DNA of 64,000 bases from Oscillospiraceae bacterium (lineage in GTDB: Bacteria > Bacillota > Clostridia > Oscillospirales > CAG-272): assembly GCA_015063905.1 (NCBI GenBank), contig SVTF01000006.1, positions 19,676 to 83,675 of the forward strand, written 5' to 3'. The notes below the pieces were generated by a model, which was not told the origin of the DNA, did not search any database, and saw only the letters and a program-made list of their open reading frames with translations. The position numbers and the translations under genes were made by a program. Below are positions 45,623 to 54,618 of the stretch, piece by piece; position 1 is the stretch's first letter, and every line of letters starts with the position of its first letter.

Positions 45623-47602
45623 TTATTTTGTCCGTTTAAGACAAACTGCAGTTCGCGCAGGCACATATATGCAAAATCCGTGCTTTCCTTCCTTTTTGTC
45701 CGTTTTATAAACGTAATCCGTGGATATACGGTCATACCCGCCAAATCTCGACTCGTCGGTTGACAAGATCGCCTTATATTTTCCGTATTTTCCCGTTTCC
45801 ACTCTGAAATCCGTGTAGTACCCATTGGGGCTGAAATTAGCAATAAACAACAGTCCCCCGCGCTCGTACACAAGCACCTGACCCTGCTCGTCAACGTTAA
45901 GCGGCACGGGCTTGGAATTAAAGATATTCCTTTGAGCAGCAAGCTTTATCAGCTCGCGGTCAAACTCCGCAAGATAATCGTATTTCAGAGATTTATCGTC
46001 CACAAGATGCCATTGACGGCGGCAATATTTGTGGCTCCAGCCGTTTCCGTCACGCGGGAAGTCTATCCACTCGGGATGCCCGAACTCGTTGCCCATAAAA
46101 TTGAGATATCCCTCTCCGCCCAAGGTCAAGGTTACCAATCTTATCATCTTATGAAGCGCCATTCCGCGCTCGATAATATAGTTATCGTCGCCCTTTTTCA
46201 TCGAGGTGTACATTTCCTTGTCACAAAGGCGGAACATTATCGCCTTATCGCCCACAAGCGCTTGATCGTGCGACTCGGAATACCCAATATATTTTTCCAT
46301 AGGTCTTCTGCTTGTCAGCTCACCAAAAATGCGCCAAACGTTCCAATCCTCGTCTCTGTGATCTCTTATAAGCTTGATCCAAAGATCGGGCGCGCCCATA
46401 GCCAGCCTATAATCAAAGCCTATTCCCCCGTCCTCAATGGCAAGGCACATTCCGGGCATCGCCGACATATCCTCCGCAATAGTCAGCGCGTCGTGATACA
46501 CCTCGCGTATCAACTCGTTAGCGAGCTGCAAATAAGTGATTGCTTCAACGTCTGTATTAAGCGAAAAATACTTTCCGTAATCCATAAACGCCGTACCCAG
46601 ACCGTGATCGTGATATATCATGGAGGTAACTCCGTCAAAGCGGAATCCGTCAAAGCCGTATTCCTCTATCCAGAATCGCAGATTTGACAGCAAAAATCTG
46701 ATGACCTCGTTTTTATCGTAATTAAAGAGCTTGGTTCCCCAAGCGGGGTGGTCTCCTCGAGGTCCCTCGTGGAAGAATTGGTACACCGTTCCGTCGAACA
46801 TATTGAGTCCGTCGCCTACGTTGCCCACCGCGTGCGAATGCACTACGTCCAAAAGCACACTTATTCCCATACTGTGCGCCTCGTCGATAAGGTGCTTTAG
46901 CTGATTCGGCGTACCGTATTTGGACGACGCCGCAAAGAAGGACGACACCTGATAACCGAAGGAGCCGTAATAAGGATGCTCCATTATCGCCATTATCTGC
47001 AGCGTGTTATATCCCGCCGCCTTGACGCGAGGAAGGATATTTTCGCGGAACTCATCGTAAGTTCCTATCTCCTCCTTCTCCTGCGCCATACCGATATGGC
47101 ACTCGTAAATAAACAGCTTATCCGAAGGCTTCAGGTGCTTTTTTCTCCACTTATATTCGGGTTCGTCCGAAATAACGCCGCACCAAAGATAAGTCTGCTT
47201 GTCCTGAAGCACACGACGGATATATAGCGGAACTCGGCGATGCAGCTGCCCGCCAAATTCAACGATCGCCTGCACGTGACAGCCGTCCCACAGTCTATCC
47301 TTGCCATCAAGATATATTTCAAAAACGCCCCCATCAAGCCTTGAAAGCTTATGCGCGGTCATATCCCATGAGCAAAAATCTCCCGTAAGATATACGTTGT
47401 CCGCCGCGGGTGCCCATTCACGATAGACCCAACCGTTATCCGTTCTATGAAAACCAAAATACTGATGCGCATCGGCGATGTCCAAAAGCCTGCCGTTACC
47501 GCAAAGCTCCGCCTTCTTTTTGGCATAGTTTTCCATCCTTTGCTCTATATCAGCTTCAAAAGGCAACAAATAAGGATCATATTCAAATATTTTCCAGCTC
47601 AT
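45623..47602 (-). CDS. glgB: 1,4-alpha-glucan branching enzyme, eukaryotic-type (GH13)
   Basis: A 659-aa glycogen branching enzyme. The ATG at 47602 follows GGAGG by 6 nt. The N-terminal CBM48-like part contains GWVYREWAPAADNVYLTGDF; the GH13 barrel shows DVVHSHA, the nucleophile in GFRFDGVTSM, the acid in TIAEDMSAMPG, and SESHDQ. Length and motifs resemble subfamily GH13_8 (plant/animal type and some Bacteroides/clostridia) rather than the ~730-aa Escherichia type. It moves alpha-1,4 segments to alpha-1,6 branches in glycogen. No other glg genes are in the window; two sugar-binding-like lipoproteins lie downstream. Confidence 0.92.
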   Translation of the reverse strand: MSWKIFEYDPYLLPFEADIEQRMENYAKKKAELCGNGRLLDIADAHQYFGFHRTDNGWVYREWAPAADNVYLTGDFCSWDMTAHKLSRLDGGVFEIYLDGKDRLWDGCHVQAIVEFGGQLHRRVPLYIRRVLQDKQTYLWCGVISDEPEYKWRKKHLKPSDKLFIYECHIGMAQEKEEIGTYDEFRENILPRVKAAGYNTLQIMAIMEHPYYGSFGYQVSSFFAASSKYGTPNQLKHLIDEAHSMGISVLLDVVHSHAVGNVGDGLNMFDGTVYQFFHEGPRGDHPAWGTKLFNYDKNEVIRFLLSNLRFWIEEYGFDGFRFDGVTSMIYHDHGLGTAFMDYGKYFSLNTDVEAITYLQLANELIREVYHDALTIAEDMSAMPGMCLAIEDGGIGFDYRLAMGAPDLWIKLIRDHRDEDWNVWRIFGELTSRRPMEKYIGYSESHDQALVGDKAIMFRLCDKEMYTSMKKGDDNYIIERGMALHKMIRLVTLTLGGEGYLNFMGNEFGHPEWIDFPRDGNGWSHKYCRRQWHLVDDKSLKYDYLAEFDRELIKLAAQRNIFNSKPVPLNVDEQGQVLVYERGGLLFIANFSPNGYYTDFRVETGKYGKYKAILSTDESRFGGYDRISTDYVYKTDKKEGKHGFCIYVPARTAVCLKRTK

Positions 47603-47635
47603 AACCGCCTCCGCAAAAAATATTTTCACACTATA

Positions 47636-47664
47636 ATTATACTACTTTGACTGTGCATTGTCAA
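47636..47664 (-). promoter_or_regulatory. Consensus promoter of glgB
   Basis: Minus strand TTGACA (47659-47664), 17-bp spacer, TATAAT (47636-47641), 34 bp before the glgB start. Confidence 0.85.
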
Positions 47665-47743
47665 GAATGGCTTTTGTCGACAAACGTATACTTGGTGAAT
47701 ATTATGTAGTGATAAAAAAATTTCAAAAAGTTTTGTAAAGCTA

Positions 47744-47772
47744 TTGACTTTATTGCTTTAAAGTGATATAAT
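47744..47772 (+). promoter_or_regulatory. Promoter of the T-box/trpB2 transcript
   Basis: TTGACT (47744-47749), 17-bp spacer, TATAAT (47767-47772). Confidence 0.8.
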
Positions 47773-47778
47773 CCCCAT

Positions 47779-48100
47779 ATAAACCGTTGATAAAGGGTAA
47801 GTAAAGACTGCCTCTTTTTATTCAGAGAGCCGCGGGCGGTGCGATCGCGGCAAAAATGCAGGCTTGAATGGACTTTTGAGGGCGATCTGAAACGGGCTTA
47901 TTCCCAGGCTTTGTTAAAGGCTTGAGTTTTTGCTCGGAGTATGAAAGACGGAGAGGACGCTCCGTGAACAAAGGTCGGTATATTGAGTATTGACAAAGAA
48001 TGCTCCGTATATTTCGAGTGGATGTTTTTACATCAAGCAGGGTGGCACCGCAGGAGATGTTCCTGTCCCGGCAGTATTATCTGTGGGACGGGTTTTTTGT
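47779..48100 (+). ncRNA. T-box riboswitch, tryptophan specificity
   Basis: The leader shows the T-box parts in order: AGTAA near 47800, CAGAGAG (47823-47829) and GGTG of Stem I, the specifier in GAA-TGG-A with TGG (Trp) at 47869-47871, the T-box AGGGTGGCACCGC (48039-48051), and a terminator whose stem uses GTCCC/GGGAC, followed by T6 at 48093-48098. Uncharged tRNA-Trp would stabilise the antiterminator and switch on trpB2. The same GAA-codon-A layout is seen in the Tyr leader at 61716, which supports the reading. Confidence 0.9.
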
Positions 48101-48168
48101 TTTTCGTCCCGCTAAGCCCTAAAAATCGGTCAATGATCGAAAGGTTTGACGAAAGAGAGGTCAGCGTT

Positions 48169-49542
48169 ATGTCAAACACACAAATACCTTACAAAATTTA
48201 CATCGATGAGAGCGAGATGCCCCGCGCGTGGTACAATCTGCGCGCAGATATGAAAAACAAGCCCGCGCCTCTGCTCGATCCCGACACCAAGCAGCCAATG
48301 ACCGCAGAGCATCTTTCGGGCGTGTTTTGCGACGAGCTTATAGCGCAGGAGCTTGACGATAAAAACGCATATTACGACATTCCCGATGAAATACGCGATT
48401 TTTACAAGATGTACCGTCCCGCCCCGCTGGTGCGCGCTTACTGCCTTGAAAAAAAGCTTGGAACACCTGCAAAGATATATTACAAATTCGAGGGCAACAA
48501 CACCAGCGGCAGCCACAAGCTGAATTCCGCCATAGCTCAGGCTTACTACGCAAAAAAGCAAGGGCTCGTGGGTGTTACAACCGAAACCGGCGCAGGACAA
48601 TGGGGTACCGCGTTATCTATGGCTTGCTCCTATTTTGGACTTGATTGCAAAGTATATATGGTCAAATGCTCGTACGAGCAAAAGCCCCACAGGCGCGAGG
48701 TGATGCGCACGTACGGCGCGTCGGTCACTCCCTCTCCCTCCATGGAAACAGAAATAGGAAGAAAGATACTCTCAGAGCATCCCGGAACGGTTGGAAGCCT
48801 TGGCTGCGCTATATCAGAGGCAGTTGAAAAAGCAAAAGCTACAGAGGGATACAGATACGTGCTTGGCAGCGTACTAAACCAGGTCATGCTTCATCAGTCT
48901 ATCATAGGTCTTGAAACAAAGATCGCCCTTGACAAATACGGAATCAAGCCCGACGTTATTATTGGCTGCGCGGGCGGCGGATCAAACCTCGGCGGTCTGA
49001 TCGCTCCTTTTATGGGTGAAAAAATACGCGGCGAGGCAGACTATCGCATAATCGCAGTAGAGCCCGAGTCCTGCCCCAGCTTTACCCGTGGGAAATACGC
49101 CTATGATTTTTGCGACACGGGAATGGTCTGTCCTCTTTCCAAAATGTATACGCTCGGCTCAAGCTTCATGCCGGCACCGACGCATGCGGGAGGTCTGCGC
49201 TATCACGGCATGAACTCTACCCTCTCACAGCTTTATTCGGACGGACTTATGGAAGCGACTACCGTAAAGCAGACCGAGGTGTTTGCCGCGGCAGAGGAGT
49301 TTGCGAGAGTCGAGGGCATACTTCCCGCCCCCGAATCAAGTCATGCCATCAAAGTGGCTCTTGACATTGCAAAGGAATGCGCTAAAACGGGAGAGGAAAA
49401 GACTATCGTATTCGGGCTTACCGGAACGGGATACTTCGATATGATGTCCTATGAAAAATTCCATAACGGCATAATGACCGACTACGTTCCCGCAGATGAG
49501 GAGATCCAAAAGTCGCTTTCCAAGCTTCCGACGGTTGAATAG
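48169..49542 (+). CDS. trpB: Tryptophan synthase beta chain-like protein, TrpB2 type
   Basis: A 457-aa PLP enzyme. The start is ATG 48169 behind GAGAGG; upstream in-frame codons belong to the T-box. Long N-terminal region (DIPDEIRDFYKMYRPAPLVRA), PLP lysine in NTSGSHKLNSA, ETGAGQWG, and the phosphate loop GCAGGGSNLGG are those of the TrpB2 subclass, about 50 residues longer than the TrpB1 that pairs with TrpA. It condenses indole with serine to tryptophan. No trpA or other trp gene is near, and control by a Trp T-box suggests an indole-salvage role. It could also be the only beta subunit of the cell. Confidence 0.9.
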   Translation: MSNTQIPYKIYIDESEMPRAWYNLRADMKNKPAPLLDPDTKQPMTAEHLSGVFCDELIAQELDDKNAYYDIPDEIRDFYKMYRPAPLVRAYCLEKKLGTPAKIYYKFEGNNTSGSHKLNSAIAQAYYAKKQGLVGVTTETGAGQWGTALSMACSYFGLDCKVYMVKCSYEQKPHRREVMRTYGASVTPSPSMETEIGRKILSEHPGTVGSLGCAISEAVEKAKATEGYRYVLGSVLNQVMLHQSIIGLETKIALDKYGIKPDVIIGCAGGGSNLGGLIAPFMGEKIRGEADYRIIAVEPESCPSFTRGKYAYDFCDTGMVCPLSKMYTLGSSFMPAPTHAGGLRYHGMNSTLSQLYSDGLMEATTVKQTEVFAAAEEFARVEGILPAPESSHAIKVALDIAKECAKTGEEKTIVFGLTGTGYFDMMSYEKFHNGIMTDYVPADEEIQKSLSKLPTVE

Positions 49543-49561
49543 AGAAAAATCCAAAAAAGCG

Positions 49562-49590
49562 TTGACAAACTGACCATTTAAGGTTATAAT
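49562..49590 (+). promoter_or_regulatory. Consensus promoter of the mgtE transcript
   Basis: TTGACA (49562-49567), 17-bp spacer, TATAAT (49585-49590). Confidence 0.85.
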
Positions 49591-49646
49591 CACAGTATAG
49601 GCGAAAGAAAGCCAAATCCACAGCAAATATTCAAAGGAGCACCGAT

Positions 49647-49736
49647 ATGAGTACGGACAGTTGCGGGCGAATACGTAACGCTATTTTCAATTTAATACAT
49701 ATTGGAAGGGCGATTGCCTGTACCTTTTTGAGCTGA
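49647..49736 (+). CDS. 29-codon upstream ORF in the mgtE leader (possible leader peptide)
   Basis: ATG behind AAAGGAG (7 nt spacing), 29 codons, stop TGA at 49734-49736. The peptide begins MSTDSCGRIRNAIFN and ends CTFLS; no amino-acid run points to a specific signal. The stop codon lies inside the left arm of the hairpin 49730-49749, which in turn precedes the terminator in front of mgtE. This is the layout of translation-coupled attenuation, but coding is shown only by the start signal and position. Confidence 0.5.
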   Translation: MSTDSCGRIRNAIFNLIHIGRAIACTFLS

Positions 49737-49800
49737 TACCCGTCAGCTCTGCTCGTGGTGCAAATAAAACCTCCCATCCAATGTGAAGGGGGGTTTTTTT
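49730..49800 (+). promoter_or_regulatory. mgtE leader: hairpin plus terminator that also sequesters the ribosome site
   Basis: Hairpin 1: GAGCTGA (49730-49736) / TCAGCTC (49743-49749). Hairpin 2: AAAACCTCCC (49766-49775) / GGGGGGTTTT (49788-49797), 10 bp with one G-U, followed by T7 and then directly by the mgtE ATG at 49801. Its right arm contains the ribosome site. GGAAGGG (49704-49710) can pair with CCCATCC (49773-49779) at 6 of 7 positions, a candidate antiterminator. The M-box magnesium riboswitch core was looked for and not recognised. Confidence 0.65.
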
Positions 49801-51213
49801 ATGGAAGAAAACAAGGAATTTGATTCCCTTGATATCGAGGACAGAGGATATCGAGAGGAAATATTGGCAATAATCCGCGGGGATCACTCCGACGACGAGC
49901 TGAGAAGCTTACTTGAAGAATATCATGACAATGATATCGCATCCGTTCTTGAAGAGCTGACGGACGAGGAGAATGACCGTCTTTTGCGCGCGCTTGACAG
50001 CGAGGCAATGTCAGAGATCGTCGTTCACCTGGAGGACGCGGGCGAATACCTCTCCGAGCTTGACACCGATGATGCCGCGGACATTATCGAGCAGATGGAT
50101 GCCGATGACGCGCTTGAAGCATTGGAGGATCTCGACGAGGAAACGAGAAGCGAGATACTTGAGCTTATCGAGGAAGACGTTAAGGAGGACATCGAGCTCA
50201 TTGACTCATACGACGAAGAGGAATTCGGTAGCCGCATGAGCACCAATTTTATCTCAGTCAAAAAAGGAGCCACGATAAAGAGCGCGATGAGAACGTTGGT
50301 CTCGGATGCCGCGGAAAACGACAACATATACACTTTGTTTGTAACCGATGATGACGGAAGGTTTTACGGCGCGATCGATCTTAAAGATCTGATAGTCGCG
50401 CGCAGCACCGACTCGCTTGAAGATCTTATATACACCACATTCCCTTACGTCTACGATAAAGAACAAATATCAGACAGTATTGAAAAATTGAGATCCTATT
50501 CCGAGGATCTGATCCCCGTTTTGTCATCTAAGGATCAGACTCTTATTGGAGTTATCACGTCAAAGGACATAATCGACATCGTAGATGCTGAGTTTGAGGA
50601 CGACTACGCAAAGCTTGCGGCTCTTAGCGAGCAGGAGCAGGTGCGCGAGCCCATATGGAAAAGCATCAAAAAACGCATACCGTGGCTTATTGCCCTTCTC
50701 TTTATGGGTCTTGCGGTTTCCGCTGTGGTGGGAACGTTTGAGGGCGTGGTTCGCGAGCTCCCCTTTATCGTGTGCTTTCAGTCCCTTATTCTCGGAATGG
50801 CGGGTAACGTTGGAACACAGTCGCTCGCGGTCACGGTAAGAGCGCTCAGCGCGGATGACGTAACAGGCAGAAAAAAGCTGGGATTTATCTTCAAGGAAAC
50901 GCGTGTCGCAGCTCTGAACGGCTTTCTCATAGGAATCTGCTCTTTCCTGGTCGTCAGCATATATCTTGGCATCATGGGCGCATATTCTGCAACCATCGTA
51001 GCTACCACGGCAGCTTGCGTGGGATTGGCATTGCTGTTTGCTATGATGATATCGGGATTTATGGGAGCAGCTATACCCATGCTCCTTCACGCGGCCAAAA
51101 TTGACCCCGCCGTTGCCTCGGGTCCGCTTATTACCACCATCAATGACCTCATAGCAGTTATCAGCTATTACGGTCTTGCCGCGATACTGTTTTTACAGTT
51201 CGGTATCGTATAA
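49801..51213 (+). CDS. mgtE: Magnesium transporter MgtE
   Basis: A 470-aa magnesium channel. The ATG at 49801 is chosen because AAGGGGGG lies 7 nt upstream; a GTG six codons earlier would start inside that site. The acidic N domain (LLEEYHDNDIASVLEEL, DTDDAADIIEQMDADDALEAL) is followed by two CBS domains (SVKKGATIKSAMRTLV and VLSSKDQTLIGVITSKDIID) and five membrane helices with the pore motif region NVGTQSLAVTVRAL. The N and CBS domains close the pore when cell magnesium is high. Expression is probably set by the leader. Confidence 0.95.
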   Translation: MEENKEFDSLDIEDRGYREEILAIIRGDHSDDELRSLLEEYHDNDIASVLEELTDEENDRLLRALDSEAMSEIVVHLEDAGEYLSELDTDDAADIIEQMDADDALEALEDLDEETRSEILELIEEDVKEDIELIDSYDEEEFGSRMSTNFISVKKGATIKSAMRTLVSDAAENDNIYTLFVTDDDGRFYGAIDLKDLIVARSTDSLEDLIYTTFPYVYDKEQISDSIEKLRSYSEDLIPVLSSKDQTLIGVITSKDIIDIVDAEFEDDYAKLAALSEQEQVREPIWKSIKKRIPWLIALLFMGLAVSAVVGTFEGVVRELPFIVCFQSLILGMAGNVGTQSLAVTVRALSADDVTGRKKLGFIFKETRVAALNGFLIGICSFLVVSIYLGIMGAYSATIVATTAACVGLALLFAMMISGFMGAAIPMLLHAAKIDPAVASGPLITTINDLIAVISYYGLAAILFLQFGIV

Positions 51214-51230
51214 CTCTAAAACAATATCAA

Positions 51231-51256
51231 AAAGCTCCCTTTTGCAAGGGAGCTTT
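51231..51256. terminator. Two-way terminator between mgtE and the small membrane protein gene
   Basis: AAAGCTCCCT (51231-51240) / AGGGAGCTTT (51247-51256), 6-nt loop; leftward transcripts then read T5. Confidence 0.85.
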
Positions 51257-51261
51257 CGTTG

Positions 51262-51627
51262 TTATTTATTCATAAGTCTTTCGCTTATCTCAATTATCTT
51301 TGCCGCATACTTCTTTTTTCTCGCGCCAAGTATCCCCTTGTAGATGGGATAATTTACGATTGCGAGCGCCATGCCTATAACGCCTATCACAGTGCCGACT
51401 GTCATAAAGTTGGGAATAGCCAGGGTCGTGCCAATATCTGTCATGACAAGACTCATGCCCGCTCCCATGATTATAGCCGAAATGCTTCCAAATACGTATG
51501 CAAAAACGTTGGCGGGACGCTTTACCTTGGAATCAAGCGCGCGCAGCTCGTCAAGCTCTCCAGGCTTCTTTTCCACATACTGTGTGCGGATCTTTTCAAC
51601 AATAGAATTCTGATCGTTTCTGTTCAT
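51262..51627 (-). CDS. Small two-TM membrane protein, unknown function (paralogue of 18361-18741)
   Basis: A 121-aa protein. The start is ATG 51627 behind AGAGAGG; longer in-frame versions lack a site. It has a polar N-terminal helix (IVEKIRTQYVEKKPGELDELRALDSKV), two membrane helices (IIMGAGMSLVM and VIGVIGMALAIV cores), and a basic tail YPIYKGILGARKKKYAAKIIEISERLM. It is homologous throughout to the 126-aa protein near 18.5 kb. It stands alone here between terminator and promoter, so the family does not depend on a two-component partner. Function unknown. Confidence 0.75.
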   Translation of the reverse strand: MNRNDQNSIVEKIRTQYVEKKPGELDELRALDSKVKRPANVFAYVFGSISAIIMGAGMSLVMTDIGTTLAIPNFMTVGTVIGVIGMALAIVNYPIYKGILGARKKKYAAKIIEISERLMNK

Positions 51628-51779
51628 ATACCAAATACCTCTCTTCCGTTTTACCTTACGCGCATATTTTATCATACGCTTGTTTGCTCTTTGTTTGATA
51701 AATGTTTGAGAATTATTAATTTTTACATATAATACTTTTTGTCACAACGCAAAGTTTTGCATCTTTTATCGCAAAGCCC

Positions 51780-51808
51780 TTGCAAATAAAGCAATATTAT
51801 GTTATAAT
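51780..51808 (+). promoter_or_regulatory. Promoter of the DUF512-der-obgE run
   Basis: TTGCAA (51780-51785), 17-bp spacer, TATAAT (51803-51808), 57 bp before the start codon. Confidence 0.7.
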
Positions 51809-51865
51809 GTAGAGTGGATTAAAATGCAAACGCGAAAACGTTGTGTTTTCGGAAGGGAGAATTTT

Positions 51866-53194
51866 GTGGTACGAATAACCTATGTCAAGCCGCATAGTCG
51901 CGCGCATCGGGCAAGAATACTTGCAAACGATAATTTAATATCCATAAACGGCAGAGAGATAAACGACGTATTGGATTACCGCTTTTTCCTTGCTGAAAGC
52001 AGCGTCACGCTAAAGCTTTGCCGCGACGGCGAGGATTATGAGGTCACCATCAGAAAATCGCAGTACGACGACATAGGCCTTGATTTTGAAACACCGCTGA
52101 TGGATGAAAAGCAATCGTGCAGAAACAAATGCATCTTCTGCTTTATCGATCAGCTGCCGGATGGCATGCGCAAAACGCTCTATTTCAAGGATGACGACTC
52201 CCGCCTCTCGTTCTTACACGGTAATTATATAACGCTCACCAATCTTCAAAACCGCGATATTGATCGCATCATCGAGATGCACATATCGCCAATTAATATA
52301 TCCGTTCACACAACAAATCCCGACCTAAGAGTAAAAATGATGCACAACAAAAGGGCGGGCGAGGTATTGTCTTATATAAAGCGACTTGCGGACGCGGGAA
52401 TAGGCCTTTGCGGACAGATCGTTTTGTGCAAAGGAATAAACGACAAAGACGAGCTTGAGCGTTCCATGAAGGATCTTGCCGCATTTTTCCCCGCCATGCA
52501 AAGCGTGTCTATCGTTCCCGCGGGGCTTACAAAATTCCGCGAAGATCTTTTTCCGTTGGAGCAATTCACACAAAGCGAGGCTTGCGCGGTTATAGATCAG
52601 GTGGACAGATTTGCCGGGCAGATGAAGAAAGAGCACGGAGTAAGAATGTTTTACTGTGCCGACGAGCTTTATCTCAAGGCAGCAAGACCCTTGCCCGACG
52701 AGAGCTATTACGATGGCTATCCTCAGATCGACAACGGTGTTGGAATGATAACGTCTCTTTTTTCGGAGTTTTGTGACGAGCTTGAATATATAGACGATTA
52801 TCTGAAGCATTTTATAGCTCCCCGTCACGTGTCCGTGGCAACGGGCGTTGCGGCTTACGACGCAATAAGCTCTATGGCAAAAAAGCTTGAGCTATTAATA
52901 CCGGGGCTTAAAATTGACGTACACAAGATCATTAATAATTTCTTCGGAGAATCCATAACTGTTTCGGGTCTCTTGACGGGTAAGGACATTTGCGAGCAAC
53001 TACAGGGGCGAGACCTCGGAGATGCGCTCTTCTTCCCCGGAAACGCGTTGCGCTCGGACGGAGATCTGTTCCTTGACGATATGTCCCCCGAAGAGCTTTC
53101 TGAAATATTAAAAGTTCCCTGCTATCCGTCCGGCGAAAGCGGTAGCGATTTTGTTTGCGATATGCTTGGCTTTGAGCCGAATGATCAATACTGA
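51866..53194 (+). CDS. DUF512 radical SAM-like Fe-S protein with N-terminal PDZ
   Basis: A 442-aa protein. The GTG at 51866 follows GGAAGGGAG by 7 nt and puts VRITYVKPHSRAHRARI at the start, as in the family. A PDZ-like domain (ILANDNLISINGREIND) precedes a C-x3-C-x2-C cluster in SCRNKCIFCFIDQLPDGMR, which suggests a radical SAM-type iron-sulfur site, then a TIM-barrel-like part (ISPINISVHTTNPDLR) and the DUF512 C-terminus with FFGESITVSGLLTG. The family is nearly always next to der in clostridia and its reaction is not known. Confidence 0.88.
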   Translation: MVRITYVKPHSRAHRARILANDNLISINGREINDVLDYRFFLAESSVTLKLCRDGEDYEVTIRKSQYDDIGLDFETPLMDEKQSCRNKCIFCFIDQLPDGMRKTLYFKDDDSRLSFLHGNYITLTNLQNRDIDRIIEMHISPINISVHTTNPDLRVKMMHNKRAGEVLSYIKRLADAGIGLCGQIVLCKGINDKDELERSMKDLAAFFPAMQSVSIVPAGLTKFREDLFPLEQFTQSEACAVIDQVDRFAGQMKKEHGVRMFYCADELYLKAARPLPDESYYDGYPQIDNGVGMITSLFSEFCDELEYIDDYLKHFIAPRHVSVATGVAAYDAISSMAKKLELLIPGLKIDVHKIINNFFGESITVSGLLTGKDICEQLQGRDLGDALFFPGNALRSDGDLFLDDMSPEELSEILKVPCYPSGESGSDFVCDMLGFEPNDQY

Positions 53195-53265
53195 TATTAT
53201 ATCTCATAACCGCGTTATTCTTCTCCCGCGGTGGTGTAAATGACAAGAAGAAAGGACTGATATAT

Positions 53266-54597
53266 ATGTCTAAACCCATTATTGCAATAGTAGGACGCCC
53301 CAACGTTGGAAAAAGCACACTTTTCAACAAGCTTATAGGCGAGCGTCGCTCCATTGTTGAGGACGTGCCCGGCGTAACACGCGACCGTATCTATGGAGAG
53401 ACCGAGTGGACGGGCAAACGCTTTATTGTCATCGATACGGGTGGAATAGAGCCCAAAACCGACGACATAATTCTTTCTCAAATGAAATTTCAAGCGCAGG
53501 TGGCCATTGAGGATGCCGACGTCATAGTATTTATGTGCGATGTGCGCACGGGACTGACTGCCGACGACAAGGATATAGCGATAATGCTCAAAAAGAGTGG
53601 AAAGCCCATTGTGCCCTGCATCAACAAATGTGACAGAGTAGGCGCTCTTCCCTTTGAGTTTTACGAGTTTTATGAGCTTGGATTCGAGCTTGACCCCGTG
53701 GCAGTATCCTCCGTTCACGGCTCGGGCACGGGAGACCTGCTCGATGCGTGTGTGCAGGCGATAGGCGATTGGGATTATACCGATGACGACGATGACTCCA
53801 TAAAGGTGGCGGTAATCGGAAAGCCCAACGCGGGAAAATCCTCTATCATCAATCGCATGCTCGGTCAGGAGCGTCTTATCGTTTCCAACATAGCGGGAAC
53901 AACACGAGACGCGGTAGACTCGCATTTGGAAAACGATTACGGCAAATTCACCCTTATCGACACCGCGGGCATACGCCGCCAATCCAAAATAAACGACAAT
54001 ATTGAGCGCTACAGTGTTCTCAGGGCGCATATGGCGGTGGAGCGAGCGGACGTCTGCCTTTTGATGATCGACGCGTCGGTAGGCATCACCGAGCAGGACG
54101 AGAAGGTTGCGGGTATAGCGCACGAATCGGGAAAAGCAACAATAATCGTAGTCAACAAATGGGATGCCATTGAAAAGGACAATTCCACTGTAAACGAGTT
54201 CACAAGGCGCATACGCGAGCATCTGGCATACATGCCCTACGCTCCCCTGCTCTTTGTTTCCGCAAAGACGGGTCAGCGCATAGACAACGTATTTGAACGT
54301 ATAAACTACGTTCACAATCAAGCTAACACCCGTATATCCACGGGTATGCTGAACGATGTGTTGAGCGAGGCTACCATGCGCACTCAGCCTCCCACCGATA
54401 AGGGCAAACGCCTCAAGATCTACTACATGACTCAGATAAGCGTCGCGCCCCCCACCTTTGTCATATTCTGCAACAACGCCGAGCTTTTCCATTTTTCTTA
54501 CCAAAGATATATCGAAAACTGTCTGCGTGAAACGTTTGGCTTTGTGGGAACACCTATAAAGCTAATAATACGCGAACGAGGCGAGGATAATAAATAA
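53266..54597 (+). CDS. der: Ribosome biogenesis GTPase Der (EngA)
   Basis: A 443-aa protein with two tandem GTPase domains and a C-terminal KH-like domain. First domain: GRPNVGKSTLFN, DTGGI and NKCD. Second domain: GKPNAGKSSIIN, DTAGI and NKWD. The KH part has YYMTQISVAPPTFVIFCN. It is required for 50S subunit assembly. It lies 71 nt after the DUF512 gene and 21 nt before an unknown membrane-protein gene. Confidence 0.97.
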   Translation: MSKPIIAIVGRPNVGKSTLFNKLIGERRSIVEDVPGVTRDRIYGETEWTGKRFIVIDTGGIEPKTDDIILSQMKFQAQVAIEDADVIVFMCDVRTGLTADDKDIAIMLKKSGKPIVPCINKCDRVGALPFEFYEFYELGFELDPVAVSSVHGSGTGDLLDACVQAIGDWDYTDDDDDSIKVAVIGKPNAGKSSIINRMLGQERLIVSNIAGTTRDAVDSHLENDYGKFTLIDTAGIRRQSKINDNIERYSVLRAHMAVERADVCLLMIDASVGITEQDEKVAGIAHESGKATIIVVNKWDAIEKDNSTVNEFTRRIREHLAYMPYAPLLFVSAKTGQRIDNVFERINYVHNQANTRISTGMLNDVLSEATMRTQPPTDKGKRLKIYYMTQISVAPPTFVIFCNNAELFHFSYQRYIENCLRETFGFVGTPIKLIIRERGEDNK

Positions 54598-54618
54598 TCC
54601 ACCTGTGAGGTAATAAGT

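Noticed and set aside
49600..49800. M-box magnesium riboswitch before mgtE
   Set aside because: The conserved M-box core segments were not found; only the hairpins and the small ORF are supported.
53215..54504. 429-codon open frame opposite der
   Set aside because: Der is complete and certain on the other strand; this frame has no start signal and no recognisable domain.
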